This document shows positions 21,504 through 32,320 of a stretch of DNA of 60,000 nucleotides, piece after piece. Location: NCBI RefSeq assembly GCF_963678635.1, contig NC_087070.1, positions 47,599,467 through 47,659,466 on the forward strand, written 5' to 3'. The notes below the pieces were generated by a model. That model did no database searches. It was given only the letters and a program-made list of their open reading frames with translations, and was not told the origin of the DNA. The first letter of the stretch is position 1. Every line of letters starts with the position of its first letter. The DNA comes from Symsagittifera roscoffensis (Eukaryota > Xenacoelomorpha > Acoela > Convolutidae). A program made the position numbers and the translations under genes.

Positions 21504-21984
21504 GGTTTGGTTCGTCTGAACTTTCTGTCCTACTTTCGCCCCTTTTTGGTGGCACAGCTGCTCTCAGTGGTGAACCAGACGAGGTCGCCTCGCTGTTCAT
21601 CTCCCGATGCATTCTCGTCAGCCCAGGTTTGGGCTTGGAGGGCATTGGACTCTCACCTGGTTGGTAAGTCCTAGAACTTCCCAATCCAGGCTCATTCGCC
21701 AAGTCACTCCCTGAGAGAGCCCCGTTTCTCCACCTCATCACTCTCATGCTCGGGCGGTCTAGTACTCCTCTTTCTCCAAATGCTGCCATCAACAGGACTT
21801 CCGTGGGGCGGTCCCCACGGTTGTCGTGCCCCAAGATGTTGATCAGGGCGGTCAGCAACATGACTACCTCTGGGTCCTCCAGAGCGAAGTCTCGATCGAT
21901 CAGCCGACGATAGATCGCATCTATCATCGGTCCTACATATGCCTCTGCCAGGTCCAACAATTCATCCAAGTTGAAGTTATCCAT
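21475..21984 (-). pseudogene. B1 ORF2: N-terminal small helical domain
   Basis: ATG at 21984 within GAATGGATAAC. It reads MDNFNLDELLDLAEAYVG, then YRRLIDRDF, VVMLLTALINILGHDN and TEVLLMAAFGERGV, followed by a Pro/Ser-rich tail. B3 is almost the same (from 59611) and A1 is a diverged match. The frame closes at 21475 while the coiled coil opens in another frame, so ORF2 is broken here. No named domain. Confidence 0.7.
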
Positions 21985-22364
21985 TCTATTCTTTCAAGTT
22001 CGATTCGGTTTTGATTCTAAGATTTGACTCAAGTGAGTAATTAAACGATCAATCAGGATCTAGAAAAGAGGTCACAAATATCACACTTGTCAGTTTCACC
22101 TTGACATATATATCGTTAAAATTTGCTTAAAAACAGTTCAGATAAAAAGATATTTATCCATAAATTTATTAAAATCAATCGGTCTCTAAAATTTTGGAAT
22201 TCGACCTAAGATTGGACAGTCCAAACTTTGGATCTATTCCTAAGATCGTCATTTAGTTGTTCGTGGTCACTAACCTCTACTTACCCATGATCTTAATAAC
22301 CTAACACATAACATAACATAACATACAACTTAGTCTTTGTCCTAACACTCTCTCGCACATCACT
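21985..22364 (-). other. Spacer between ORF1 and ORF2 (B1)
   Basis: Noncoding. It contains a run of (AACAT)n on the plus strand near 22300-22325 and, next to the ORF2 ATG, a block shared with B2 (35530-35640) and B3 (59500-59600) that includes GATCCTGATTGATC and CACTTGAGTCAAATC. Confidence 0.6.
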
Positions 22365-22828
22365 CAGCCTGTACCTAAGTAATATTTCTTATGTAGATTT
22401 ACTTATATGTTCGTATCAGCGATTATCACGTGTACAGGCGCGTACAATTACCGAGGATGCAGTCTTCCTCTGTTTGGATCGTACACTGGAAGCGAGAGCT
22501 CCTTCACGTCCATTTCCACAAGGAAGTCCCTCAGCCTCGTCAAGGACAAGACTGGGTTCTCTGGGTCCACGTGCTGCTTCTCCGTCGCCCTCGTTACCAA
22601 GAAGCATAAGTATTTTCCCGGTATCTGCGACGCCGCCGGAGGTAAGGCTGCTACGCCCCCTATCCCTAGTCTTTGCTTCCAAGGGAATTCCACGTTTTTG
22701 TATTCTCTCTTAAAATCTGCGGTTAGCGCTGTCCTAAAACTCATGTCTGCGGTGATTGCTATCGCACATGTTCTGTTTGTGAGTATGAAATCACTGTCTG
22801 TTAGTATTATGTTACTAGAATATTCATT
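22365..22828 (-). pseudogene. B1 ORF1: macro domain
   Basis: Same layout as the A1 macro domain: LTDSDFIL, AIAITADMSFRTALTADF, GGVAALPP, GKYLCFLVTR, LTRLRDFLVE, LSLPVYDPNRGRL. A TAA replaces the Glu codon after LHPR at 22448; beyond it the last helix and strand are still readable (IIADTNI) with a further stop. The glycine-rich loop of active TARG1 is again replaced by YDPNRGRL, so this is a family feature and not damage in one copy. Confidence 0.7.
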
Positions 22829-23872
22829 TGGTAAGTTAAAATATGACTCAACTACCCTGCCTATGTCAGGTTTCTTAGGCTCTTCGCCTGATTCTGCTTC
22901 TAAGTCTCCTGTTTTTCTTGCTATTCTTAATTTTTTTATTATCAAGTTTTCAGTGTGGGTAAGTCCTACCCCCACTCCCCGGACAAAAATATCCATCGAC
23001 GTCCCCGTCGATCGCATACCGGGTATCAAGTCGAGGTTAGAAGCTGGAATGAGTAGTCGTCCTTCCTGGGCAGCCCAGGAAGGATCATCTCGTTCGGTCT
23101 TGATGTATTTCATGCTTTCACGATCTACGTCTTGAATCGTGACGCTGGTCTCCTCAGGATCCGAGGTCGTTTCATTCAGCCATTCTAAGACACGCAGGTT
23201 CGTCAAGTCTTGTTCACATGACTGCTGTTGCTCGTCGTCGAATTCTACCTCGGGTTTCGACCAGTCGTCAACCCACTCATCGTCGTGATCATCGACTATG
23301 TCAATGTCTTGTGACACAGTTATTTCCTCTAGACCCACTACTTCCTCCACTATCTTCTTCAGATCTATCCTATCCACTACGAAGTCGTCACGGTAAGGAT
23401 TGTATTTCTTTCTTGGTCTCGTCCCGTCCTTCTGACGAGTCTGTATCGTGAACGGAAGATCCGGTTCCAAGTTCTTGGGAACCTCTATCTGTTCGGGATC
23501 CTGCCAATCTTCCTCTGCGTAGGGTAAGGTTTCATCGTCCGCTTCGATCTCCTCGTTTGGATCCAGGTCCAGCGGTGTATCCGTACCTTCCTCTCCGACT
23601 TCGTTTCCATCGTTCTTCTCCCTGGTGCCCTTTTCATTGACCTCACAAGCCGGATCCATCATTAGATAATCCCCTTCTTCCATGTCTGCTGGTATACACC
23701 AGTCTTCTGTCGATGGATTGTGTGGCTTGATGTTCTCGTAGTGGGCGGCTCGGCCAGTACTCAGTCTATAAAAGCGTCCCTCCTGGTGCACCTCTGTAAT
23801 CATGAAAGGCCCTCTCCATTTTTTAGGAGCTTCTTTGTCCCTTTCGGTGGTATAACGTACTGAAATACCCAT
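22829..23872 (-). pseudogene. B1 ORF1: integrase C-terminal domain and acidic linker
   Basis: It reads KKWRGPFMITEVHQEGRFYRL (GPY/F-like domain), a conserved HYENIKPHNPSTEDWCIP segment, then an acidic, probably disordered linker rich in Asp and Glu. It ends in the conserved MDIFVRGVGVGLTHTE block whose DNA (22953-22993) carries the polypurine-like site. Frameshift near 23820 relative to the integrase core. Confidence 0.78.
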
Positions 23873-25782
23873 ACGTAGTCTCCCACCGAGTAAGCCTTTG
23901 CACCAGCTGCTTTCTTGTCGAATCTTTTCCTCTGCCTTGCCTGTGCTTGCTGAGTATTTCGTCTACACAAATCGTTCAACTCCTGTTGGCGTCTGATCAC
24001 ATCCCTCATGTAGACCTGTGGGGACGTTTTCTTTCCCTCATACTCTGGGTAGAAGAAGGTTAATGGTAATGACTTTTCGTGTCCAGTTAGCATCATGTGT
24101 GGACTGACTCCGGTGGTGGAGTGTTGCGTGCTGTTATATGCTCCCATCACCTGTGGAAGGTATCTGTCCCAGTCGGTCATGTACCTGGAACAATATACTC
24201 TCAGCATCGACACTAACGTCCAATTCTGTCTTTCCACTAAGCCGTTCGTCTGAGGGTGGTATGTCGTGGAGTGAGCTTGAGCGACCTGTGAGCGTCTCAT
24301 AAGCTCTTTCGTAAGCTCTCCTACGAAAGCTGTTCCATTATCCGATTGAAACGTCATCGGACAACCATGTCTGCTATCCACGTGTTGATCAGGTGGTCGC
24401 ATGTCTCTTTCGCCGAGGCTGTTATGCAGGGCACGGCCTCTGCATACTTCGTAAAATGATCTATCATGACCAGCACCTGATTATAACCATTGTCTGTCAT
24501 GCATATCTTTTGGTGATCTGTTTGCACCACCTTTTGGTGATCTATATCATGAATTCAGACGACTCGATCGATTGTAAAGGAAATCGCAACTTCCTTGGAT
24601 CCTTGACCTGTTGGCATGACAGACATGCTGTTACCCAATTCTCGCATGCCTTTTTCATCCCAGGCCACTCAAAGCGCTTCAGGATCCTCTGATATACTTT
24701 TTCGATCCCCTGATGGCCCATCTGATCATGTGACCTGAATAATAGTTCTGTCTGATAGAGTTGCGGTAACACTATCGCGTTATACTTGTATAGGACTCTG
24801 TCTTCCTCCCTTCTTTTGCAAGCCACAATCCCGTCCTTGTTCAAATTTAACCTCCCTTCCTTCTGCATGAAGTATTGTCTCAGGATGCGATAACTATCTT
24901 CCTCGAGGTCCCCTTTATCCGGCGAACCATTCTCGATCCACCTTTTCAGGTTGCTTGTCATGCGATCATTTCTCTGCGCCCTTAGAAGGTCCGAGAGTCG
25001 GTATCTCGCCTTTAAGTACGTCTTCATGACCCTCATCTGACTATTCAGCTCGTTGGGCTGGTGTGTGTCTTCTTCCATCTTAACGCACCAAATCTTCGCC
25101 AACGGCTGTGTTTCTTGTTTAAACGACTGAAGATCAGTCCTGACTACCTCTTTCTGTGGCAACAGGCTTATCGAACGTTTCGATACCGCTATCGTCTCCA
25201 AGTCATCCGCTGCGTTGTCAAAGACTCTTTCGTTTGATATTAGGTAGCGATCACTGTCAGGATCCTGGTACACTTCTCTGTCCAGGTCCCTTGCCCGAGT
25301 TTCCACTAGTAGCGTGTGTATCGCTAGTTCTGACAGTTCTGATCCCAAACTCGAGTTCCTGTCTGAATAGATGTCCATTCCTGAGTTTCGGGAACCATCA
25401 TCCGTCGAAGAGGTTGTGCTGGAGACTGCACGCTCCTCCAGGATCATGTCTGTGCCTTCTTCGCATCCATCTGAACTCCCCAGACAAAACCTTGTTCTCT
25501 AGGTCCTGTTTCTCATCAGGAATTTTCTCGTCTATCTCAGACTCCCCGGACAAATTTTCTTGTCCCGGGTGTGGATCTTGTGATCGCTGGTTCTTTTCAT
25601 CATTCGTCTCCCCGGACAAATAGTCTTGCAGCAGTTTTTGTTCTACCTTTTTACCTTCCTTATCCTGGTCCACAAAGGTGACGGTTTTCTTTCGCTTGCT
25701 GCTCCCCTGTTCTCTCTGTCCGTAGGAAGTACTGGTTAAAATCTTTTGGGGTATTAAGGATACTAGTTGCTGAACTATTGTC
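23800..25782 (-). pseudogene. B1 ORF1: linker, integrase zinc finger and catalytic core
   Basis: Three overlapping frames (25398-25782, 24542-25447, 23800-24402). The linker carries LSGE repeats encoded by TGTCCGGGGAG. Integrase: HDQMGH ... CLSC zinc finger, then SDNG and NGLVERQN for the second Asp and the Glu. The segment with the first Asp (IDHQK) is disturbed by a short local duplication near 24520-24550. Typical Ty3/gypsy integrase, broken by frameshifts near 25420 and 24545 and in the core. Confidence 0.82.
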
Positions 25783-26874
25783 CTACAATCCCTCTCGTTC
25801 TCTTCGTGCTAACGGCATGATCTTCACCTTCTCACTAACTGTTAGCGATGCCACTGCTGCTGTCCACTCGGGGTCATCTCTGGTCACTTCTCTTTCTAAC
25901 AATCCACCCAGCATCCGCATCACTTGCGGTGTGACTTGCACCGTTTTATTCAATAATGAGAGGCTGTTTATGTTCATGCGAGAGAGTTCTTGCTGGACCA
26001 GGTTCGAGCGCAGCAACAGATCCAAGGGGACCGGGTCCTCCTTGGATAGGATCTTTATCTCGGCTGCTTTCTCTACAGGTAACTCAGGGTGCCCTGAAAT
26101 TGGATGTCCAGACTTATCCAACCATCTCGTTAAGGGAAGCGCTTCATAAGTTTCTTTGTCCAGAAACGAGAATCCCTCCTTTATTTCCGCCTGATTGGCC
26201 TGCTTCTGCTCCAATCTTTCATAAAACTCAGTTTTCTTGCTGAGGCTGTCAGCATTCTGGTGTTTATCACGCATCCTATGTTCGATTATCATATGGTAGC
26301 CATCCAATCTGACTATCCATCTACCAATATAACTCTGATCCATCGAGTAGGTTTTCAACCAGGATAACGCTCTGTTGTCCACGCGTAACTTGAAGGGAGC
26401 GCTCCCCAAGTATGCACGGTACTTTTCCACGAAGGTGACTACTGCAAACATTTCTGCTTTTGGTGCGCCATATTTCATCTCTGTGTCACTCAAGACCTTG
26501 CTGCCGTATGCAATGGGACGGAGAACTGTTTTTCCGTTCCATTCTTGCTCTTGATGCAAGATTCCTGAGATGGCCACCACCGATGCGTCTGTGTCGAGAA
26601 CATACATGCCCTTTTCTGTAGGCATGCCCAGCACTGGCGCTTCGCACAGTTCCCACTTTACGTTCTCGAAAGCAACCTGTGCCTCATCGTTCCATTCGAA
26701 CTTTTTCCCCTTGTTGCGCATCAGCTTCTGCATCGGATACACCTTGTCCGCATATCCTTTTATGAATTCTCGGTGGTAATTGGCAAACCCTAGGAAGCTC
26801 AGGAGCTGTGTGTCCGTTCTGGGGGCCTTCCATGTCAACACTGTTTCCACCGCTTCCGGGTCCGGCCTCACCAT
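25783..26874 (-). pseudogene. B1 ORF1: RNase H domain and start of linker
   Basis: An uninterrupted stretch with the RT connection (FLGFANYHREFIKGYADK), then RNase H: VLDTDASVVAI (first Asp), APKAEMFAVVTF (Glu), LRVDNRALS (Asp) and HQNADSLSKK (last Asp). All four catalytic residues are present, unlike A1. The downstream linker is shared by all copies and is specific to this element group. Confidence 0.88.
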
Positions 26875-27106
26875 GCCTATCTACCATTCTTCCCAGGTAC
26901 TTAATCGAATCCCTAAGGATTTCACATTTCGATGGTTTGCACTTCAATCCTGCTCTTTTCATGCATCCAAAGACCTCATCGAGCCTATCAATGTGGTCTT
27001 CCAGGGTCGGTGTCGCTATGACTACGTCATCCACGTAACACATCACGAGATTCCCGTACCTCTTGGTCACTCTCGTCAAAGCCTGAGCCATCAGTCTTTG
27101 AAAAGA
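26870..27106 (-). pseudogene. B1 ORF1: second half of reverse transcriptase
   Basis: It starts at RLMAQALTRVTKRYGNL and includes YVDDVVIATP and KYLGRMVDRHG; frameshift near 26875 into the RNase H frame. Everything upstream (gag, protease, first RT motifs) is missing. The join to leader sequence lies at a perfect 11-bp fold-back (27089-27112). Confidence 0.85.
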
Positions 27107-27112
27107 CTGATG
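27089..27112. repeat. 11-bp inverted repeat at deletion junction
   Basis: CATCAGTCTTT, loop GA, then AAAGACTGATG. One arm is normal RT coding sequence (AAAGACTGATGG, also in B3); the other arm is its inverse copy, absent from other elements. Confidence 0.85.
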
Positions 27113-27779
27113 TGTTACGTGGAGCCCCTTCTTGTTGCTCCTTGTACTGCTTGCCGGATCAGTCTTCTCCCAAGACCCCTCCGAATTGAGCGCAAATCAG
27201 CTGAGCGCAAATCAGAATTGAGCGCAATTTATCATTAACGTGCTTAAATGCTCAAATAACCCTACAGTACAAGCCTCACAAACGGGCTACAAAACTGATC
27301 GTAACAATCCTGACTGATATAAATGCCTGTAACAACAATATATCTATCAACAACAAACGGGAGGGTCGGATCACATCTTGTCTGGGGGGATGATTTCTAC
27401 TGATTTTTTTACTTTTTTACTGTTTTTGGTTTTTTCGGTTATTTTTTTATGTTTTTTGTTTTTCTTGGGTACTATACTACTTTTTGTTTGGTTTTATATA
27501 TATCTTTAAGTGTTTTTGGTCACGGACCTTTCAGGAAATGACGGGACCGCGAATCCCCCCACCCTTCCTGGTTCGTGAATTTTCGGTCTTAACTAGGTTA
27601 AAAAACTATTCACGGTAATCCGGAAGGCTTCCGTGTTCCGAACTACCCTTCCGCCCCGGCGGTTTAGGCATATTAAGGGCATTAATGTGAGCATCCGCTC
27701 GGCGCGGAGTGCTCGTTAACGGTTCTGCCGGTCATGATGTTAAAAAGGATAACACCCAGGAGCGCCATAAAAACATGTA
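27113..27779 (-). other. B1 leader remnant with candidate primer binding site
   Basis: Noncoding; matches 47322-47990 of B3. The plus-strand sequence CACCCAGGAGCGCCA (27753-27767) resembles a tRNA 3' end with CCA, so its complement TGGCGCTCCTGGGTG could be the primer binding site. It lies 12 nt from the LTR, which is farther than usual, and B3 has one mismatch. A cassette of about 220 bp (27370-27575), seen four times in the window, is included. Confidence 0.45.
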
Positions 27780-28707
27780 TGTAACATTCTCCCGGAAGAT
27801 ACAGATCGACGGAAAATAAAACTAAGTCCTAAGACGACTGGCTAACGTCTAAACAGCGCTTTATATGCTTTTCACCGTCTCTACCAAGCCAGTACTTTTG
27901 GTGGTCTTTTCTAACATCGGGTCGACAAAAACGTTACTGCTTTCGGCTTCGGTCAAAACACTCAAATTAACTTAATTACATGCAGGAACAGTGAGCTCAT
28001 GGCTGGGTCTCAGAATCCCCAGACCACGAGGTCACTCCTAAATACAGGGCTACTACTATCTATTATATTACTATTGTTTTTGTTCAGTAGATAAAAATCA
28101 TCATCTCCATCGAAGGTGGATCAACCCTTTCCCCCAACTCCCAGCTTCTCATCCTTATCAAAATGAATCCAGTTGTTAATTAAATTCAATTCAGGACATG
28201 ACAAGAAGCTAAAAGTTTATATAAAAGAATAAAAGTTTCAGTTCCGAAACCCTTCCGGATTCTTGAATCCACTGAATCAAGCTCGTTAATCTTGATTTCT
28301 TCGTAATCCGGAAGGCTGTCTTCCACCCTTCACCGTTATCTGCAACGGCCTTGCAACTATTGTAGCGACACAATAGTTGCAACTCGGAGTGCTCTCTGTT
28401 AACTCCGTGATTTGTTGTCGTTTTTTCTCACAATTTCCGTACTTCTCGCGATCGCAGCTAATGTTGTTCTCTTGCTTTTTAGCTTTTTTTCTGCCAAAAT
28501 GGCCGTTTCTGACGTTTCTCAGAAATGTTACGTAATCACTTCGAAAAATTTAAAAATTAGCAGTTTCCGAATCCTTCAACCTTCACGTTTTGTTCAATCG
28601 TTCAAATAACGTTCTTAATCCTTAAAATCACTAATCCGGAAGGCTCGCTGCTAAAAGTTCGAATTCTGCAGAGATTGCATTTTGGCACATTCTGGTCGAA
28701 ATTCACA
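27780..28707 (-). repeat. 5' LTR of B1 (LTR B, 928 bp)
   Basis: Minus strand TGTGAATTTCGACCAG ... GAGAATGTTACA. TATA box at 28216-28223 (minus strand TATATAAA). It contains the 13-bp stem hairpin at 28351-28382. It lacks the extra module of the 3' LTR. Confidence 0.8.
28351..28382. promoter_or_regulatory. Conserved LTR B hairpin
   Basis: TTGCAACTATTGT, loop AGCGAC, then ACAATAGTTGCAA: a perfect 13-bp stem. Equivalents: 46731-46762 (perfect), 28813-28844 (one T-A to G-C pair change on both arms plus one mismatch), 16491-16522 (one mismatch) and 30300-30331 (two mismatches). It lies upstream of the TATA box in LTR sense. Confidence 0.7.
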
Positions 28708-29185
28708 TTTAAGTCTCAAGACCCCTCCGGATTCCTGAATCCGGGGAAATGACACCCTTATTTCCTCTCCGGAAGGCTGGTTTCCTCATCCTCACCGTTA
28801 ATGTGAATGGCCTTGCAACGATTGTAGCGAAACAACCGTTGCAACTCGGAGCGGTCTCTACTAATACTCGTATTACTAATACTACGTATTTTTCTATTTC
28901 CTGTCGTCGTTTTTCTCACAACTATCGTCGTTGTTGTTTTCGCACTTTCTTTACGTTGTTCTGTTTCATTTTGCATATTCTCCAAAAAGGCCGTTTTTGA
29001 CGTTTCTCGGAAAATCTGACGTCATCATTCGAAATTTTAAAAATTTAAAATACCAGAATATTCTGACCTTCACAGTTTGTCTAATCGTTCCAATAACGTC
29101 GCTAATCTGTTAAAACTGCCAAATCTCAATGTCAGCGGTTATTCACTCGAACTGGCCTTTTTTCAATTCTGGTCGAATGTCACAA
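28708..29185 (-). repeat. LTR B fragment
   Basis: A second LTR start (TGTGACATTCGACCAG on the minus strand, beginning at about 29180) running to 28708, where it meets the start of the B1 5' LTR. Only the first half of an LTR is present. It contains the CCGGATTC...GAATCCGG palindrome near 28725-28745. Confidence 0.7.
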
Positions 29186-29741
29186 TTCCAAATTTCGATT
29201 TCGGCTAGAACATTTCTGAGAAATGCAAAAAAAAAACGGACATCTTGACCGAAAAAAAATAAAAACAACACAACCAAACACACAAACGGATTTATGAGAC
29301 GGAAATCAGTTGGAAGGAAATAAGAGATTGCCCAGAGACTGTGAGAGACTTTAAATAGCTACATTTAAGCCCTGAACTATTTAACTAACTCCAGTATTGT
29401 TTAGTATTTCAGAGCATGAGTAGTTCGAGTCAATTCGATAGCACTGTACCTTTTTGATGAAGACTACAGGACTCAATGAAGACATTGACCGAGCTGTCCG
29501 TGAGTATTTGACATTCGACCAGAATGGACAAAATTTTTATCGATTAGTGACGCTAAATGAACGATTAACGAATCGGGAGGGGTTAGTTTTGACTATCATG
29601 CAAAGTTTTAAAATTTCGATTTGGACGTGAACGACACATAACCTTTCTATATTTCGCACCAACAGAAACTGCGAAAACAGAACTACAAAAATCTCAGTGA
29701 AAACAACAAAAACGGAAATCGTGTGAAACTGATCGAGATTG
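29186..29741. other. Unassigned stretch with an LTR B start in plus orientation
   Basis: Mostly A-rich with no gene. Near 29507-29535 the plus strand reads TGACATTCGACCAGAATGG, an LTR B start in opposite orientation to its neighbours. The rest, up to the B2 3' LTR end, is not recognised. Confidence 0.5.
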
Positions 29742-30643
29742 TGTAACATTCGCCCGGAAGTACATATCGACGGAAAATAAAGCTAGGTCCTAAGACGACT
29801 GGCCAACGTCTAAACAGAGCTTTACATGTTTTTAACCGTCTCTACCAAAGCCAGTCTTTTGGTGGTCTTTCCAACATCGGGTCGACAAAAACGTTACTGT
29901 TCTCCGGCTTCGACCAGAACGCTCAAATTAATTTAGTTACATGCAAAGTAGTGAGCTCATGGCTGGGTCTCAGTATCCCCAGACTACGAGGTCACTCCTA
30001 AAATCAGGGCTACCACTACTTATTATATTACTATTGTTTTTGTTCAGTAGATAAAAATCATCATCTCCATCGAAGATGGATCAAGCCTTTCCCCCAATTC
30101 CTAGCTTCTCATCCTTGCAAAATGAATTCAGATGTTAATTAAATTCAATTCAGGACATGATGGGAAGCTAAAAGTTTATGTAAAATAGTTTCAGTTCAAA
30201 TCCCGAGACCCCTCCGGATTCTTGAATCCGGGGAAATAAGACTCTTATTCTCCTTCCGGAAGGCTGGTTTTCCACCCTTCACCGTTGTTCGCAACGGCCT
30301 TGCATTTATTGTAGCGGCACAATAGTTGCAACTCGGAACGGTCTCTGCCTCTTCTGCTTTTTTTTATTCCGATTCTCAATTTTTCGGTTGTTGTCGTCGT
30401 CGCAACTATCGTTGTTGTGTTTCTATTTTGTTTTTTTTTCTAAATTGGACGTTTTTGACGTTTCTCGGAATTATTACGTCATCATTTCGAGTTTTTAAAA
30501 TTTAGGAATTTCCGAATCCTTCAGCCTTCACGATTTTTTCAATCGTCTGAATAACGCTCTTTTTCCTTCAAAATTGCCAATTCGGAAGATTCGCTGCTAA
30601 AAACTCGAAACTGCACTTTCGTCCATTCTGGTCGAATGTCACA
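29742..30643 (-). repeat. 3' LTR of B2 (LTR B, 902 bp)
   Basis: Minus strand TGTGACATTCGACCAG ... GGGCGAATGTTACA, next to the polypurine tract at 30644. The TATA box is changed (AAGTTTATGTAAAAT on the plus strand). The palindrome CCGGATTC-TT-GAATCCGG lies near 30212-30229. Confidence 0.85.
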
Positions 30644-30655
30644 TACTCCCCGGAC
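30644..30655 (-). promoter_or_regulatory. 3' polypurine tract of B2
   Basis: GTCCGGGGAGTA on the minus strand, directly before the LTR start. Confidence 0.8.
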
Positions 30656-31474
30656 AGCCCGGTCAATGTCCCCATTGAATCTCGCAATATTCGTTAAATT
30701 GGTACAGTGTCATCGAACAGAATTTACAAAATGCACGAAATTACTTTTACCCGCGTCATATCGACTCACTGCAGAATATAAATGGCATCATACTACATTG
30801 CTATAGCCTTCTAAATTTATTCACTAATCTGCACTTTGAGGATATGACTTACGATAAAACATTTTTTCTGACTTCCAACGTCATTGCCCTGATTTAAAAC
30901 TTTTTCTCCTAGGTTTTAAAAGGTGTTAGTTTGCAGGACAGACCTGCCAACCAACAAGCTAAAATTATCCTACTATGCTTCTTCCCTTCAGAAATTTTAG
31001 TTGTTATTGTCCTGAATATTAAAATTAAGGTACTCTGTTGTTAGAAAGAACAATGAAACAATCTCCCTCTTCAAGAGATTACCCAAGCCTTTCATGTCAC
31101 CACAAAGTGATCAGTTCTCCTAGTTGATTAAAAACAGTCATGCTGGCTGGAATATTTAAATAGACTCTTTACTCAAGCCTTTCTAAATAAATAGTAAGCG
31201 TCTCTAAAGCCACTAAGTAAAATCAAAATGCAAATTTATGAATGCAACAAATCCTTTAATGTTCAAAACTCAACTAAATGTTTCAGTTTTCAATTACAAC
31301 TTGGTTGCTTAGTTTTTCACTTGAGTTTTCTCACACACATAAAACAATTCTGAGTTTTAATTTCTTCTCTTTCGTCTTTTCTTTGTTTCTTCTTTTTTCT
31401 TCGTTTAGAAGTTCTAAAACTTCTAATTTCTTCTAATTTCGTTTCTTTTTGCATTTTGTCTCTACGGCCATTCG
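30656..31474 (-). other. B2 3' untranslated region
   Basis: No gene. Matches 17046-17854 of B1 in content and order. Confidence 0.7.
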
Positions 31475-32320
31475 TCAATGTTCCGTCTCCTCCTCCTGTG
31501 ACATTGACTCTGCACTTTCAGTTTCTGTGTCTTGCAACACATGGTTAGCTATTCTGACGCTGTTGGAAGCAGTCCTTCAACACTTCTGCTCTTCTACCCT
31601 CTGTTTACAGCAAGGTAGGGGATCTACGTTAGATTCTCTGTTCCTGCAGAAGCTGTTGTGGAGACACAACGTCACGTTTCTCTCGAAATCTTCCTTCAAC
31701 ATATCTTCTTTTTCCTTTCCACTACGTTCACTTGTCCTGGAAATTCTCTTCACCGCGGTGGTCACTGCATTCCGATGAGTCACGAAAGCTCGATGAAAGC
31801 TCCTGCCCCAATGTCCAGCTGATACCCACTGTACACTCTGCCGTGCTTCGACATATGCTTTTTGGCATATTCCTACAACCATACATTCATGTTGGCTCTA
31901 AACCGCCAATATTCTCGCCCATATCTTCCTTGCTTCTCTCGGAATCTTCAGAATCTTGCACGTTGTCTGAAAAAGATCTAAATCTTTTAGACAATCCAAC
32001 TTCTGCAATTGTTCTCTCGTTGGCGCCTCCTGTCTATTGTTCTCTCTCACATGAGCCTCCAGCCACCTTATCGCCATCATAACTCCCACTATTACGATTA
32101 TTATGGGCCGTGATGAGTCTGGTAAACCCATGGAGAGCAGCTCTCCAGAGTCCCTGATCAACACCAGATTACTACGCCCGGGGATATTACCATGTTTGCA
32201 GCAAGCAATGGCAGGGCAACTCATCATTTGTTAACATGATGCTCCTCCAGTTACGCTTTCCCGAAGCTTCCAGTAGTGGTTCCACTTCGATCATCACTCG
32301 GTGGACTTCATCATTCTCAT
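31475..32320 (-). pseudogene. B2 ORF3: C-terminal region
   Basis: Pieces in several frames. First ELPCHCLLQTW in a shifted frame (near 32210-32240), then RDSGELLSMGLPD, a hydrophobic run of about 15 residues (PIIIVIVGVMMAI) and RWLEAH, then FVTHRNAVTTA and NVTLCLHNSFCRNRES. An early stop follows QRVEEQKC; the tail to 31475 is still readable and matches B1. Same order as the A1 ORF3 C-terminus; the hydrophobic run is stronger here than in A1. Confidence 0.62.

Larger units (their letters stand above)
15921..28707 (-). mobile_element. Giant gypsy-type element, family B copy B1 (internally deleted)
   Basis: Bounded by LTR B copies at 27780-28707 (5') and 15921-17033 (3'). Gene order on the minus strand: leader, RT (second half), RNase H, linker, integrase, macro domain, spacer, ORF2 with SGNH domain, then a jump to the last part of ORF3. 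Missing: gag, protease, the first half of RT, the end of ORF2 and nearly all of ORF3. No matching target-site duplication was seen at the outer LTR edges, and the two LTRs differ by an extra module, so recombination after insertion is likely. Confidence 0.8.
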
